Positions 1-11,911 of a DNA stretch of 64,000 nucleotides are shown in pieces (within the stretch, counting starts at the first letter, position 1; every line of letters begins with the position of its first letter). The stretch covers positions 1-64,000 of the forward strand of contig MCFL01000102.1 of NCBI GenBank assembly GCA_002102555.1, in the 5' to 3' direction. Below the pieces are notes generated by a model. That model searched no databases. It was given only the letters and a program-made list of their open reading frames with translations, and was not told the origin of the DNA. Made by a program: the position numbers and the translations under genes. This DNA is from Catenaria anguillulae PL171. Its lineage: Eukaryota > Blastocladiomycota > Blastocladiomycetes > Blastocladiales > Catenariaceae.

Positions 1-139
1 ACTTGTTCAAAGGATGCATTCTGGCTTCTTTATTTGCTCATGCACTGCGGAAATCAACAGAACGCATGTCAAACTACCTCTCGCAGCGCACCGCTCTACT
101 CACCTCTGCACTCCCCTCAACCGCCACCTACCGCTTCTG

Positions 140-1532
140 ATGATCGTATTCTCCGCCGTCACTGCCCTACCACATACCACTCTGCTTCTTCTCTCCGACA
201 CTTCCGCACCCGCCACACCCGATATCGCCCTGGCCACCAACGCATCGACCTTATCGCAATTCGCATCCTCATCGTCTCACACCTTTTCGCATGCCGTGCC
301 CACGCACTCCGGCTGTCTGCGCTCATTGCGCGCATTGGCGAGCAAGAGGCCGCGCCTCTGGTCCAAGGCAGCTGCAAGGTATGATGGATCGACACGTCAA
401 GTTTCTTCGGCGGTGGGAGCGTGCACGGAGCGAGGTTGGAAACGCCACGAGATTGGCGAGCAATTGGTCCGTGTGGTGCGTGCGTGGGCCAGGGGCGATG
501 GCAACTGCGGCAATGACGAGCAAAGGAGGAGGAGGAGGACAGGTGATTGGCACGCTTGTTGCTCTATGCGTGACGGTGCGGTTGCGGCGGCGACCATGAC
601 GAAGATGTCGAGCTGTCGCCTTCGAGTTCGCGGACCAGCCGCCCGCGCTCGCCTTCGTCCCCATCGCCTGTGTCGTCACACTCGCCCGACAATGAGTTTG
701 CCGATGCCTTGCTCGTGCAAATCGCGGCCGCAATGGACTCGTACCTGTCTCCCACGCGCGTACAGTCCTCTCGCAATGTCCAATCCACCCGCGCCGCATC
801 TCGCCGCGTCTTCGCATCGGCCGTCGAACCTCTCATTCAACCATCCACGGCACCGCCGCCCGCTGCCATGTCACCAACCGCCTACTCGTCGTCCTCGGCA
901 CTCATCCGCCAACGGCTACCATCGCCTCCTTCGCATCCACCGTCATTGGGCCCGCATTGCCGCACATGCGCCTCTGCAGGTGCCTCCTCGGTCAACAACA
1001 ACAACACCAACGCATGCATTTCGTCGTCGGCATCCGCGTCGTCCATGTGCGACCATCACGTCGCCGCACGTGCGGCATGGCCGGGCCAAGCCGCCGTCGC
1101 CCATTCCGGAAGCACCGCACCGTCAACCACCGTACCTGCATTCGAGCACGCCGGAAGCCATGGACAGGAAAACCAGGCAACGGCAGCATGATGGTGCGTG
1201 TCACGCAACTGGTGGCCGCATACGACGCACTTGTGGGCGACTTGCTTGCCGCACGTGCCGCCGCGCGTGGCCGATGCTAGCGGTGGTGCAAGTGAGCGGG
1301 TTGCATTTGATTCGGCGGCCGCCGCCTACTTTGATTCCATGACGGCAGGCACAATGGCGAGTCAACGGGGCAAGCAGACCGGAGAAGGACGTGGCGTGAG
1401 TTGGCCGCGACGTTTCCTGTGGTGCACGCGGCGAGCGACGAATCCTTGGGTGTGGCAAGGGTGCAAGGGGACGAGGTAGAAATGGTTGTGGCGAATGCAG
1501 AGAGGCGGATTTGGAGCGGGTTCGGCGGGTGA
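140..1532 (+). CDS. Unrecognised Ser/Pro-rich protein, reading frame interrupted
   Basis: I do not recognise this protein. Coding character is clear in pieces but the frame changes several times. A hydrophobic start near 140 is followed by a possible membrane segment near 535-590 (VIGTLVALCVTV). A Ser/Pro-rich stretch runs at about 600-1190 and contains DNEFADALLVQIAAAMDSYL. The end is helical and alanine-rich (VTQLVAAYDALVGDLLAARA near 1200; TWRELAATFPVVHAASDE near 1390) and stops at 1530-1532. The transitions lack convincing splice sites, so indels in the assembly or an eroded gene are both possible. The start is the weakest part: the first 500 bases could belong to another exon or be non-coding. 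The C-terminal 900 bases are better supported than the N-terminus. Confidence 0.35.
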
Positions 1533-2502
1533 CTGGTTCGCGCGTGGAGGGGGTGGGGATGGTGCGGTCAATGAGGACAGGTCGACAAATTCATAGGCGG
1601 CGAGAGGACGGGGTGCGGACTCGGGCGGGCTTCGGATTGTGTTGTATGAGACAAGTTTGCGTCTTGATGCCGTCGATCTGCCTATTATTCCTGTACGTTT
1701 TCATGTTTCACACAATCCAATTTTGACGTTGATGTTGTCTCACTTCCGGCTCGTCCGCTCGTTCTTTCAGCCACGTCGGTTTTGCATGGCAGGATCAAAA
1801 CCCCATGTCTCGCGACATCGGCTCGGGCATACTCATGCGCATGGCCGTAGTTACCCGCCGCCACCCGGCAACCTCTGGGGATACGAGCGCCTGCGGTTAT
1901 GGTTTGGCGCGTGGGCAGAGAGTATGCTGCGTAAAGATTAGCGCTGGTGACAATGAAGATGCCCTGCTTGGGTAGGGGCGAGACTGGAATGGATAGCATG
2001 ACCATAGTTGGGTGGTTCGATGATGATGATGATTGGGAACAAGTTGCCCATTCGAGCAAGAGTGAGCTGGCTGATGGCACATGTGTGATTGAGCGTCTGG
2101 CCATGCATGTTGGAACAGACTTGCCGCGCGAGCTCTTGGCCATCTCGTTCCTCTCAAAACCTGACCTGCCAATACAATGTCACCTGCATCCTTTGTAAAT
2201 ACGTCACCATCCTCAATTTTTTCTAGAATATTTATGTAGCATGCTCAGCCTCAATGGTTCGTTATGCGGCATCGATTCGCCCAATGCCAGTATCAGATAT
2301 CTCCCGCGGCCACCAGAGTTATTCCTCAGTCGTTAAGCACTCACTGCAAGCAGTGCTGTGCCCAGGAAGATAAGCCGGCATGTGACGCATGAACCGAATC
2401 CCCTCCCGAGCAGGATGGCATGTTGCGCCAGGTAGCTCGAGTCCATTGACAGTGTGATCATATTGTACGTGACAAGTTACATTCAAAGACAAGACAGTCC
2501 AC
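1533..2502. other. Intergenic, no gene seen
   Basis: The stretch separates the Ser-rich gene from the 3' end of the convergent CHY zinc-finger gene. Open frames on both strands are short and lack coding character or recognisable motifs. It contains an AT-rich patch near 2210-2240. I see no RNA gene. Confidence 0.4.
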
Positions 2503-4974
2503 TTACTTGCTCTTCTCCTTATCCTTCTTGACCTTCTCGGCCCCCTCCTTGCCAACCCTCTCGCCCTTCTTACTCACCGTCTTTGCCAATCCCTTGAACT
2601 TTTTACTCTCCCCGCGACTCATCTTGACCACATCCCTTGTCCCCTTGCCGCCCTCCCAAAACCCACTGCTGCTTTTTGCCACCAAACTCGCATGACAAAA
2701 CGCACACCCGCCCGCCGCACTAAACGGCTGCTCCTTACTACAATAGCCGCAAATCTGGCGATTTGCCCGGACCATCTCATGGCCATCGGTTTTGGCCTTC
2801 TCGTGACATATGTCGCAAGGAAACGCCCTGGCACAGCACGGGAATCGGAACCACCGGTACGACTTTGAGTAATGCGTACACCTGCCCATCTTTGGCAACG
2901 GCTGCCCCGGCACAATGCCCTCGTCACTTGCCTTGACACGCTTGACTGCGCCGCCCACAGGCGCCCCGCCAGTCACAAGGCCGCCCGATCCAACACGCAA
3001 AAACCGAACGACTTCGTATCCGACACTCAAGGCTGCGTGACACGCCCGGCAAGTCACTTTGACCTGGCCGCCAACAACAACGCGTCGAAGCACTTGGCCT
3101 GCACTGGTGCATGCCGCACATGTGGCAGAGTAGGTACTTGGCAACAAGTCCATGGGCGTTGCATTCAACAAGCTGGCGTACCCAAGTACCGGGTGCGCGG
3201 CGTGCATGAGCGCGGCGGTCCAGCGGATGCCCATGGGCGCCGCACATTTCGAACACGGTTGCATGCCGGGGGCGTGCGGCGAGTCGAGTTGCCATTCGAG
3301 CGAGGTGCCGGGAGCAAGTGGCGAGATGGCGTGAAACTCGGACGCGTGTTTGCAGCGGACACAGGTGAGAAGGATGGACAAAGAGGTGCATTCGAGGACA
3401 GAGATGCCAGAGAGTGCAAGGGCAGGGAACTTGATTTGCGTCGCGCCGGACTTCGGGACGGCAAGTTGTGCGTTGGACGTGATCTGTTGTTGCTCCTCAT
3501 GCTCGTCCTCATCATCCGAGGTGAGCGACGAGTCGGACGTCACGTCGCGAATCTGCTCGTCTTCTGCCTGCTCGTCCTCCTCGGCCAACCCAGCCACAAT
3601 CCCGACCAGCGCGCGATCCAACTTGTTGACGCTTTGCAACAAGGCAACCCCGGCCTCGCCCGCCTCCCTTAACACCGCTTCCATCTTGCCCGCCAGCCGC
3701 GGACTCGTGTCCGTGTTCAACACGCGCCATTGTGCTTGGACACTGGCGTCGGATCCATACGCCAACGGCAGCGTTAGGCCCAAGTGCACGTTCAGCCCCG
3801 GAAACGACCACTCTGGGTCCGTGGGCTCCAGTGTCAGCTGCATTTCTTCTTGGGACACTTGAATCCATGACGCGCGAAACCGCCGCTCGAGTGCCTTGAG
3901 CTCGGCTTCGCGGTTGCGTTGGTCCGACCCGGGTTTGGCCATGGGCGCACGGGCGGCGGCGGCGCCAGTACCGGGGCGCACAAACACGAGCGTGGATTTG
4001 GGGGCATCGAGGTCGCCCTTGATGAGTTTTTCCAGGTTCTTGTCGATCCATTGAACGACTTGCACGAGGGACAGGCGCGATTGGTTGGACGCGAGCCGGT
4101 GGGCAATGGATTTGGCAACGAGGTCGCGCACGTCTTGTGGGATGTCGGCGTTGGTGAGGTGGACCGAGGGCGGCGAGGTTGGGTAGTCGAGTGGCAAGGT
4201 CAGCGACAGGTGGACCTGGTCGAGCGGGTAGGGAAAGTCTGGGTCGGATGGAGCAAAGGACAGAGTGATGGAGGTGGGCGTGACAAGGGTTGTGGATGGG
4301 TAGGTCGAGCGCAGGGCGGCCAGGTGAGATTGGCGAGGAGTTGGTGGCTCGGGCTCTGCCTCCTGGGCCGGGTCGGGTTCGGATGCGGATTCGGGTTTGG
4401 GCTTTGGTTTGCGTGTGCGCTGGCGAGGTTTGCGCTTGGTGCGCGGCGCGGCGTCAGCATCAGCGTCAGCATCTGCATCTGCCGTGGCCGCTTCCGCAGG
4501 TGGCAGAGGTTGAATAGTGCTATCCGTGTTGGTTGCTGCTGAATCGGGCCGAGTTGTTGTAGCTGACGCTGGGGCGGGCTTGTTGGCACGGTTTTTGGGG
4601 TTGCGAGTGTTGCGGGAATTGCGGGCAGCCGAGGAAGGCGGCGGTTTGGGCGAGTCGCCGGCGGTGGCATTGGTAGCGGCAGTGGCAGTGGGTGCCTTGT
4701 CCTGCTTTGAGGCCGGTTGCGATTGCGGCTTGAGCTCGTGGCGGAACTTGCACTTATCGCCCTCGCGGCAGTGGCCCTGAGCAAAGAAGCGGCACCGCGG
4801 CGGCAGCCTTGGCCGTGCAGACTTGTTGCCCGAAGCAGGGCAGGACGTGGCCGGGGCGGCGGCAGCGGCAGCGGCAGCAGCTGGTTGATCGTGGAGGTTG
4901 ACCGAAGACATGATGGCAGTTGTGGTGGTGATGGTGGTGGTGGTGGTGGTTTGAGCAGCAGAGGCCATGTGCAT
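2503..4974 (-). CDS. CCCH zinc finger / RWD-like / CHY zinc-finger protein
   Basis: Intronless gene for 823 residues. Residues about 60-80 form a CCCH finger (CRFFAQGHCREGDKCKFRH, spacing C-x7-C-x5-C-x3-H). A long low-complexity Ala/Pro/Lys-rich linker with an AD repeat follows. Two RWD-like segments lie at about 215-300 and 360-420. An acidic patch is near 490. A C-terminal CHY-type zinc-binding region (about 690-770) has the expected Cys/His pairs, including CTHYSKSYRWFRFPCC, CDICHEK, CGYCSKEQ and CAFCHASL. The last 50 residues are very lysine-rich. Fungi have uncharacterised proteins with this CHY finger; RNA or ubiquitin-related roles are inferred for the CCCH and RWD parts only. An alternative start 18 codons in (MSSVNLHD) is possible. 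No frame breaks are seen. Confidence 0.85.
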   Translation of the reverse strand: MHMASAAQTTTTTTITTTTAIMSSVNLHDQPAAAAAAAAAPATSCPASGNKSARPRLPPRCRFFAQGHCREGDKCKFRHELKPQSQPASKQDKAPTATAATNATAGDSPKPPPSSAARNSRNTRNPKNRANKPAPASATTTRPDSAATNTDSTIQPLPPAEAATADADADADADAAPRTKRKPRQRTRKPKPKPESASEPDPAQEAEPEPPTPRQSHLAALRSTYPSTTLVTPTSITLSFAPSDPDFPYPLDQVHLSLTLPLDYPTSPPSVHLTNADIPQDVRDLVAKSIAHRLASNQSRLSLVQVVQWIDKNLEKLIKGDLDAPKSTLVFVRPGTGAAAARAPMAKPGSDQRNREAELKALERRFRASWIQVSQEEMQLTLEPTDPEWSFPGLNVHLGLTLPLAYGSDASVQAQWRVLNTDTSPRLAGKMEAVLREAGEAGVALLQSVNKLDRALVGIVAGLAEEDEQAEDEQIRDVTSDSSLTSDDEDEHEEQQQITSNAQLAVPKSGATQIKFPALALSGISVLECTSLSILLTCVRCKHASEFHAISPLAPGTSLEWQLDSPHAPGMQPCSKCAAPMGIRWTAALMHAAHPVLGYASLLNATPMDLLPSTYSATCAACTSAGQVLRRVVVGGQVKVTCRACHAALSVGYEVVRFLRVGSGGLVTGGAPVGGAVKRVKASDEGIVPGQPLPKMGRCTHYSKSYRWFRFPCCARAFPCDICHEKAKTDGHEMVRANRQICGYCSKEQPFSAAGGCAFCHASLVAKSSSGFWEGGKGTRDVVKMSRGESKKFKGLAKTVSKKGERVGKEGAEKVKKDKEKSK

Positions 4975-5716
4975 TGCTTGATATTAATATAAATACCGAT
5001 GCCGGCGTCGTCGTGTCGGTGTCCAATGGCTTTTTATCATAACCCTCTTTTTGTATGTATGTAACGGTTGTGGCCACTGCAGTGTGTGCTGTCACTGCTG
5101 TGTGGTTTGAGTTGAGTTGAGTTGGAGTTAATTGAGTCACCGTACTGTATCATGAGAAGGAGAAGTCGACCGCTGCCAAAGTGACGTGAAGCAGTCGAAT
5201 CAACATATGCAAGTATGTACATAAGTAGGTGTAAATATTAATATGTGACTCAATCCATCTGGCAAGCTCAACACCTCAACTTGGCACATATTTATTTACA
5301 ATGGACGCTGGGGAGATGGGGAATTGACTTCAATTGAAGCCTGCTGTCAAGGGTCAAGGATCAAGCGATCGCGATCAGGCTGCAAAATGGTCACATCGAT
5401 CACCGATCATCAAACGAGCTTTCATGATCCATGATGATGTCTCACTCTGCTTGCCAGAATGATCGGCAGCCCTTCTCTGCTCTGCTGCTCGTCTGATCTC
5501 ATCCACTCATCCTGATTCCTGACGCTGACGCTGACGCTGACAGACTCGGGACTTTGAGCTGTGCCTTCATGTAAATTGAATCAAGTTCACTCTGGCTCGG
5601 GCTCTGCACTGTTTCGGCCGTGTTAATACTCTGTCTCCGTCTCTGGCTTTTCCTCCAGCAATCATCAGCAGATGGTCACCGACAGATGGTGCACGCAAAC
5701 CACCACCTGATGCATC
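4975..5716. other. Divergent intergenic region
   Basis: This is the shared upstream region of the CHY gene (leftward) and the RRM gene (rightward). It contains a short triplicated GACGCT tract near 5521-5540 and several GATC-rich stretches near 5360-5420. No coding frame is supported. Confidence 0.4.
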
Positions 5717-8700
5717 ATGATTTCGTCCATGTTGCCCCCATCGCTGCCGCGTGCAAACACATTCAACACTCCCGAGAGCCAAATCCACACGCCGAGCCCG
5801 AGCACCAGCACCAGCACAACCACGAGGAGTCTGGCACACTTGCTGCCCCCCACGCCTCTGGCAACGCCCATCAAGTCAGCCAACTTACCTTTGACCATGT
5901 TTCCCACTGGCACCCAGCATCCCCTCCATCACCACCATCCGACCCTGACGCGAGCCAACTCGACTTCTTCGGCCACCACAGCCGCCCTGCCCCTGCCAAT
6001 GATCCCATGGCGCTCTCTCCTCTCCGCTCCCCGATTCAACCGCCTTCGGCTTGCCCTCCTCGGGCTCTGCCTACTCGCCGCTCGGCAACCCGTCCGCGAC
6101 GGCTGCCGCCACCCGCCAGCCCGGCACCCCCGCACCCATTGCCCGTCCACCCACCGCTCGGCGTGCAGACACCATGGCCCTTGTGTCGCCAGCCGTCGAC
6201 TCGACCTTGCACCTCGCGGGCCAATCGCTCGCCACGGGCCTCGACGTGGCCGCCCGGCGCGCAGACATCATTCACAATCTCCAAGAGCTTGCAGAACATC
6301 CGCATCACCCGTACCACCATTTGGGCGGCGCCGTGGTTCATCATTATCAGCAGTCCCCTGAACATCCAATTCCTGCGTCGGCCGCGTACTTTGAATCGCA
6401 CCAAGCACCACCCACGGTCAACGTGCTTGCAGTCAACGCAAGTCCAGCCCGGCACCAGCACCAACAACAATACCAACATCAGCAGCCACCTGTGCCTACG
6501 CTGGCACCTCCGACGGGCATGAGCTCGGCCACCGCCGCGCGACTCTTGCCGCCAAGCATGGAACGTCACATTTCGGTCCCGAGCGTCTTGCCGTCGTGGC
6601 TCCAACCAAGTTCCAAACCGAACACACCTCCTCAATCCTCCTCCTTCTCCTACACTCCTGCCGATGTGCACCGTTCCGCAGCTCAAGAGCAAAATCCACG
6701 GACCCGCACCCAAGGGTTTGTCGAGCCATCATCCACTTTGCCTTTCGGTGGGACCGAACTTGGACGCGATCGCGATCCGTGGCGCGCGGCCACCAATGCG
6801 TGGGAACAACACCAACAAGCACACCCGCAGCCGCAGCCGCAGCGTATCATGCCGGCGGCAACAGCAACAGTGGGCGTGTCACCCCAATGGCCGGCCGCCG
6901 GCGCGGATGTACACATGGACGTGATGAGTCAGGCCGGTGAGACATTCAACTTGTTCCAAGAACACGGCACCAGAGCACATGCCTTGCCCATTCCCTCTGA
7001 CCAAGCATCATTTGTGGCTGTGCCTGCCGCCTCGGGAGTCGCCCACCACCACCCTCACCAACGGAATCCTCTGCATCGCCCCATCCAATTGTCTCACCAC
7101 CCATCCCCACGCGCGTCACCAGGGCAACTGCCAGCACACTTGTCGTTCCACTCGCCGCAATCTCCATTCACACACGCATTTGGCGGCGCTGCTCCTGCTG
7201 CCACTGCCGCCGCCGCCGCCGCCTCGCCCGCACTCTCGGCGTACGCGGGCGTGCCGCACAACACGCCCGCGACGCCCATGGCCAACACGTTTCTAGTCAT
7301 GGGCTCGCCGCTCGGCTCTCCACCTGCATCTGGGTTTTTGGCCGCGGTTCCGCCAAACACGCCCGCCAACGTTCAAGGCCAAGATCAGGACTTGGATGAC
7401 ATGCAAGTGTCGGCGGCAACGCCGCATTATCGGTTTGAAACCACAGATTCGTTTGATCCAACGGCGCCGCTATTTTTGACGCCGGCACCTTTGGTGGGGC
7501 AAGGCGGCAGCACCAGCACCAGCAGCACGGATTTCGGGCTGTTGGGCGTGTTGGGAGGTATGCAAGGGCAGCAGCCGCATCAGGTGTATGTGCCGCTCGA
7601 CTTGTTTGGTGGAGGTGGCGTCTCACCCTTGGCCACGGCGGTATTCGGGCAAGGCCAGCAGGGCCAATTTGAACAACAGCAGCAACAGGCGCAGGGAGAG
7701 TATCAAGGCCAAGGGCAAGGCGGATTCAGTCCCACCATCTCGGGTCCAAGCTATGCTGGTGCTGTCCATGAGCAGACGCAGCCGCCAGCGCAGCTCAATT
7801 TGGTGCCTGGCCTCAAGTCCGCCTCGATTCTCAATCTTGCTATGATATCCACTGATTTCATCATGACTCACTCTACGCAAACTCCGTGCGTTACACAGTT
7901 TCACCATGGGCACCGGCCAGCACGCCCACCACCGAGACAACCACCACCACCACGGCAACCAGCATTCCTTTCACATGCACCCTGCGGCCCCGCCGCTCAC
8001 GCCCGACCCCTTGGCATTTGCCCTCGACAAGAAACTGCAGCCGCTCGTATGGAGCCCGACACCTAACCCGGTGATTCGCATCAACAACGTGCGTGTGCCA
8101 TCGACGACTCCGTTAACGCCACACCAAACGTTTTCTCACCTCAACAGTTCAATAGATCTCTTGGGACATGACCATGTTCGACATCCAACACTACCTCCAC
8201 CCGCTGTCCATCGCACACCTCGGCGGCCTGCCCTTGATTCACATTCTCATGGTGCGCGAAACGGGCAAAACACGTTCGGACGCATACGTGGAGCTTGACA
8301 CCATGAACGACGCCATGGTGGCCTTGCGCGAACGTCAGCGGCGTGTGTTGCGCGGGCGAGTCGTCACGTTGCATCGTGCCAGCCAGGCAGAGCTGCTCAG
8401 GTTGCTGTTCCCAAGCTTTGTGGGCGAGTTTCATTTGGTGGATGCGGTGCCCAGAGGCGAACGGGATGTAGGTGAGGAGGTCGGAGTGGCTACCAGTTAT
8501 GTGGCCATGCAAAGGATGCATGAGCAGCAGCCGCCGCTGGCGGCAGGCGCGAGTTTGAGCACGAGTGCGAATGCCGCGTGGTTGGACGCATTTGCCCGGC
8601 TGACGCTGCCCAACGTGGGCGGCGACGACCCCATGATGATGAGGCAGCATTCGAGGTCCATGGGCGGCGGGACCGAGTCCATGGCGTCGTCTTTTTCGTC

Positions 8701-9901
8701 GTCGGCATCGACGGCGTCTGCTGGTGGTGGGAGGGTAAGCACTGCGACAAGCACACAAGGATCGCCAAGTGTCGGGCAGCAAGGAGCGGCCACGCGCGGG
8801 CATCATTTGGACAGAGCACATGGGATTGGTATGGTGACGCAACCGACAACACCTGCGCCGCCCCACGTGGGCATGGAGCTTGCAAGTCAGCAAGAGCACG
8901 GCGGGCAGCAGCAGCACAATCGTGACTATGTGTTTCTGACGAGGACTGAGATCAACCAGATTCTGTCCGTGTGCAAAAACTACAAGCTCTTCTTTTCGCG
9001 CAAGTGCTCCCAGGTCCGTATTCTTGCTATTCCGATTCCCACCGGACATGAAAGCTAACCCGACTCTTGTCCTTTAGCGCCCATTTGAAAACGTTATCGT
9101 GATTCTTCTCAAGTTCCCCTGGCACCAGCGCCACCTGCTCTCAACCATGCAACGCGACCACATTTTCGAACTGACAAAGCTCGCCATCGAAGCCCTAAGG
9201 TCGCACTTGCACAAGCCCACGCACGCCATGGACCCGACGCTCTTGGATCGCATGGTGCGTGCGGCGTTGCTAGTGCCGGCATTCACCGACAGGCAAAAGG
9301 TCATGGTGCTTGAAGTGGCGGGCAAAGTCGGCATGGCAAAGTATGTTGGGTTGGAGGAGGCGTGTCGAGAGATTGGCACGGCAAAGTTCGAGGAAATGCA
9401 AACGCAAGCGCCGGAACCACCGCAGATGCCCGGTGCGGGTCATGAGACGGCGGCGCCACCGGGAGTATGCCACCGTTGCCGTCGGCGCTCGCGCATCAGC
9501 TTGGCGTGTGGTCGCCGCATTCTCCCACGCATTCCGTGGACCAACAGACACAACACCAGTCGAGGCAGCCCTTGGATGATGACGTCGACATCGACTACAG
9601 CTCACCGGGTACCGTCACCGACGCCATGGAAGTGACCGAGTCTGGGTTTGGGCTCGGCGGCTCGGGGCGCATGTTTGGCAGGAGCAGCAGCGACGAGAGT
9701 ACGGTGGATCGGCATCATCCGCAAGCGTCGTCGCATGTTGGAGGTAGAGGGTCGATGACATTGTCACCGACGGCGCCGGCGTTTCGGCCGCGGTATTCTG
9801 CTACGGGAATGGGTGAGGACATGAGGGAAGGGGCGACAGGGCCCGCCAGGAGCGTGGAGGGTGGTGGAACGCAGCAGTTGCAGTTCGAGATGCAGTATTG
9901 A
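5717..9901 (+). CDS. Large RRM-containing RNA-binding protein
   Basis: Multi-exon gene. The N-terminal two thirds is disordered: Ser/Thr/Pro/His-rich, with Gln runs near 7660-7700. One RRM follows, starting at VIRINN (8068-8088) and continuing after an intron at 8089-8155 (GTGCGT...ATAG) with a DIQHYL helix, the strand LPLIHILM and RGRVVTLHRAS. A second clear intron is 9014-9077 (GTCCGT...TTTAG, branch-like GCTAAC). The next exon encodes a helical block (FENVIVILLKFPWHQRHLL; DRMRAALL-like segment) that I believe is conserved next to this RRM in fungal proteins. The stop is at 9899-9901. Frame changes near 5990-6040, 7800-7905 and 9450-9480 are unresolved; the last looks like one missing base. 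Likely a post-transcriptional regulator; no specific orthologue is named. Confidence 0.7.
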
Positions 9902-10446
9902 TTTGCTGGATGGAAATGTGTGTGTTGGATCGCTCGAGAGTTCAAGGCCGAGGCGCAGTCGTCTTTCACTTATTGTACATAGTCATACCCAGCTCACAAT
10001 CTTGGAGCAGGAGCGGTCGAGTGGCAGTGGATTTCCAGTGGCCTATCACCTTACTCAACTCGTTTGTTTTCGAGTGATTGTTAACAATTCGTCTGTCTCG
10101 TCTATTTTCGTTTCAGACTTATGAGTCTTTGGGCTGTCGTTCGTACTTATCTGTACATATGCAAATCAAGTGCTCTTGACCTCGCATAGCCGGTGACAGA
10201 TGGTTCCCTGATGTGAGACATGATGACATCAGCCTGACAATCACTCGCGCTTATGTCGCATTATCAGGAAGGAATGATGATCTTTCGTCTCTAACTGGCT
10301 CTATTCTGTCAGATTCTTACACATTTCCGCTATTCGGGACTGCATGCATGATCCAAGCAACCGGGTCGGACAAATCATGACCATGTGCCAGGCACCCCAA
10401 ATGTGATTGCACTGCAACCACCAACTTCTCATCCCAACTTTTGCCC
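9902..10446. other. Intergenic, no gene seen
   Basis: AT-richer stretch between the RRM gene and the relics of the cysteine-rich family. No motif-bearing frame was found on either strand. Confidence 0.35.
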
Positions 10447-10560
10447 TTAGACTCTCTCTGGCGGAATCCTCGGCGATTCGTGTAATACGTCGTCTGGCAG
10501 CGCGAGCTCTGTGTTGCCTGGTCCAGCCACAACAACGAAAACTCCAGCTTCTGCTTGGCC
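10447..10560 (-). pseudogene. C-terminal relic of a cysteine-rich membrane protein gene
   Basis: One minus-strand frame reads VVVAGPGNTELALP. This is the GPGDxELxLP cytoplasmic-tail module that ends the intact relatives at 11912-13275, 13992-15456 and 45119-46531. Nothing recognisable remains upstream: no signal peptide, cysteine domain or membrane segment. The second tail module is also missing. It is best read as a decayed or truncated tandem copy lying immediately downstream of the better-preserved relic at 10819-11560. Confidence 0.5.
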
Positions 10561-10818
10561 CGAGTGAGTGGCCATCGCGACAGTGCGGCCCGTTTGAACG
10601 GCTTGCCCTGGGTCCTGGTTGACAGCACGCACCAGGCGGTGAAGTTGAGTCATGGCTGGCAACAAGGTTGCAAACTGATTGGTGTGTGGCGTCGGGAGCT
10701 GTGAATAATTTCAAATTTGACCTCAAGGAACATTCATCCAGCTGTTGAACTTGCCAGCTCGACAGCCAAGGTGATACATTAGTGTGCACCATCGTCTATT
10801 GCTTCCTTAACCTCATAT

Positions 10819-11560
10819 CTACATACTCCAAGCTGGTGTCGGACCAAGTAACATGAGCTCCTCGTCCCCGACATTTCCATGCACCTGAATCCCAGCAGCC
10901 GCGATCACCTGCCCCGTGCCGCTCGGCAATGCCAACTCTTCATCCGCTGGCCCAGCTCTTACCTCGAAAACCAATCCTGACAGTCTGGTCGACATGTGTA
11001 CTGGGTCGATTCGACCGACCGGCTCGTGAACGCTGAAGGGTCGCGGCGGCGGCGGATCGGTGCGTGTTGCCGCTTGGGAATGCGGCAGAGTGTGTTAAGA
11101 AATGGATGAGACTCCAAGTAAAAGATTCAGGTGGCGAGGGTGATAATGCTTATGAGGATGGAACATGCGTTGCCATCGGCACAAAGGTTTGCGGCGCCGG
11201 GTCGTCGGCAACAGCAGGTGGCTGTGGGTGAATCACGGACAACTTGAGCAGGTTTCGGCGCGGCTGTGTCGGACCAGCAGTCGGCACACGCACGTCATGC
11301 TAACGAATCCAGTCCACACGATCCCTGGCGCACACGACTGGTCTTGGCCGCGGCTCACACTCGATTTGCACACTTGGCCTGCTTGAAGTCTAGGGACACA
11401 CAGCGGTCTGGTTGGTTCAAGGGCACGAGGACAAGGGGTTGAGGCGGCAATCGGTACTGTCGAAAAACGATGGCGGGCAGTCGTTGTCTCGTGTACATGG
11501 TCCTTGGGGGGTGATAATGGCAGCAGTGGCGGCCAGCAAGGTGGCCCGAGCGGGGTCAGT
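10819..11560 (-). pseudogene. Decayed cysteine-rich membrane protein gene
   Basis: Pieces of the family are in the right order on the minus strand but not in one frame. First comes the end of a signal peptide and the first cysteines (PQGPCTRDNDCPPSFF, about 11430-11510). Then comes the second half of the cysteine domain (RLQAGQVC near 11380; CAPGIVWTGFVSMTCV near 11280-11330, where one expected Cys reads Trp). Last is the double tail module (AGPADEELALPSG and IQVHGNVGDEELML, 10840-10960) with a stop at 10819-10821. The first half of the cysteine domain, the Ser/Thr stalk and the membrane segment are deleted, and no ATG starts the signal peptide. The internal deletion argues for a true pseudogene rather than assembly error. 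Confidence 0.7.
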
Positions 11561-11911
11561 CAGCCACAGACAGTGAGGCGTGAGTTCATGGCTCGAGCAT
11601 TTGCATAGGTTTTGACGGTGGTTCATATCCCATTTGGATTGCATGAAGAGAGTACGGCTGGTCGTCTTGCGACCCGGCCAGCGCAATCAAATGTGCCATA
11701 GGGAGGCAGAGCCCATGGCGCTGTGCGCTGTTCAACATGCAGAACGACGTAAGACCAGGACGGTATTGTCCATGCGCCAGCATTTTCAAAGGGATTCGAC
11801 AGCAGGACCTGTGGATATCGTAGATTTATGCATTCGATAAAGAAATGAACCACACTCAGCCTCCTAAAGTCAATTCCTGGTTCCTCAATCGCCGTCAAAC
11901 TCATGTCTCCT

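Noticed and set aside
2872-3672. 266-codon plus-strand frame opposite the CHY gene
   Set aside because: Shadow frame; the minus strand has clear zinc-finger motifs and an intact 823-codon frame.
8141-9049. 302-codon minus-strand frame opposite the RRM exons
   Set aside because: The plus strand encodes the RRM and conserved helices with proper introns.
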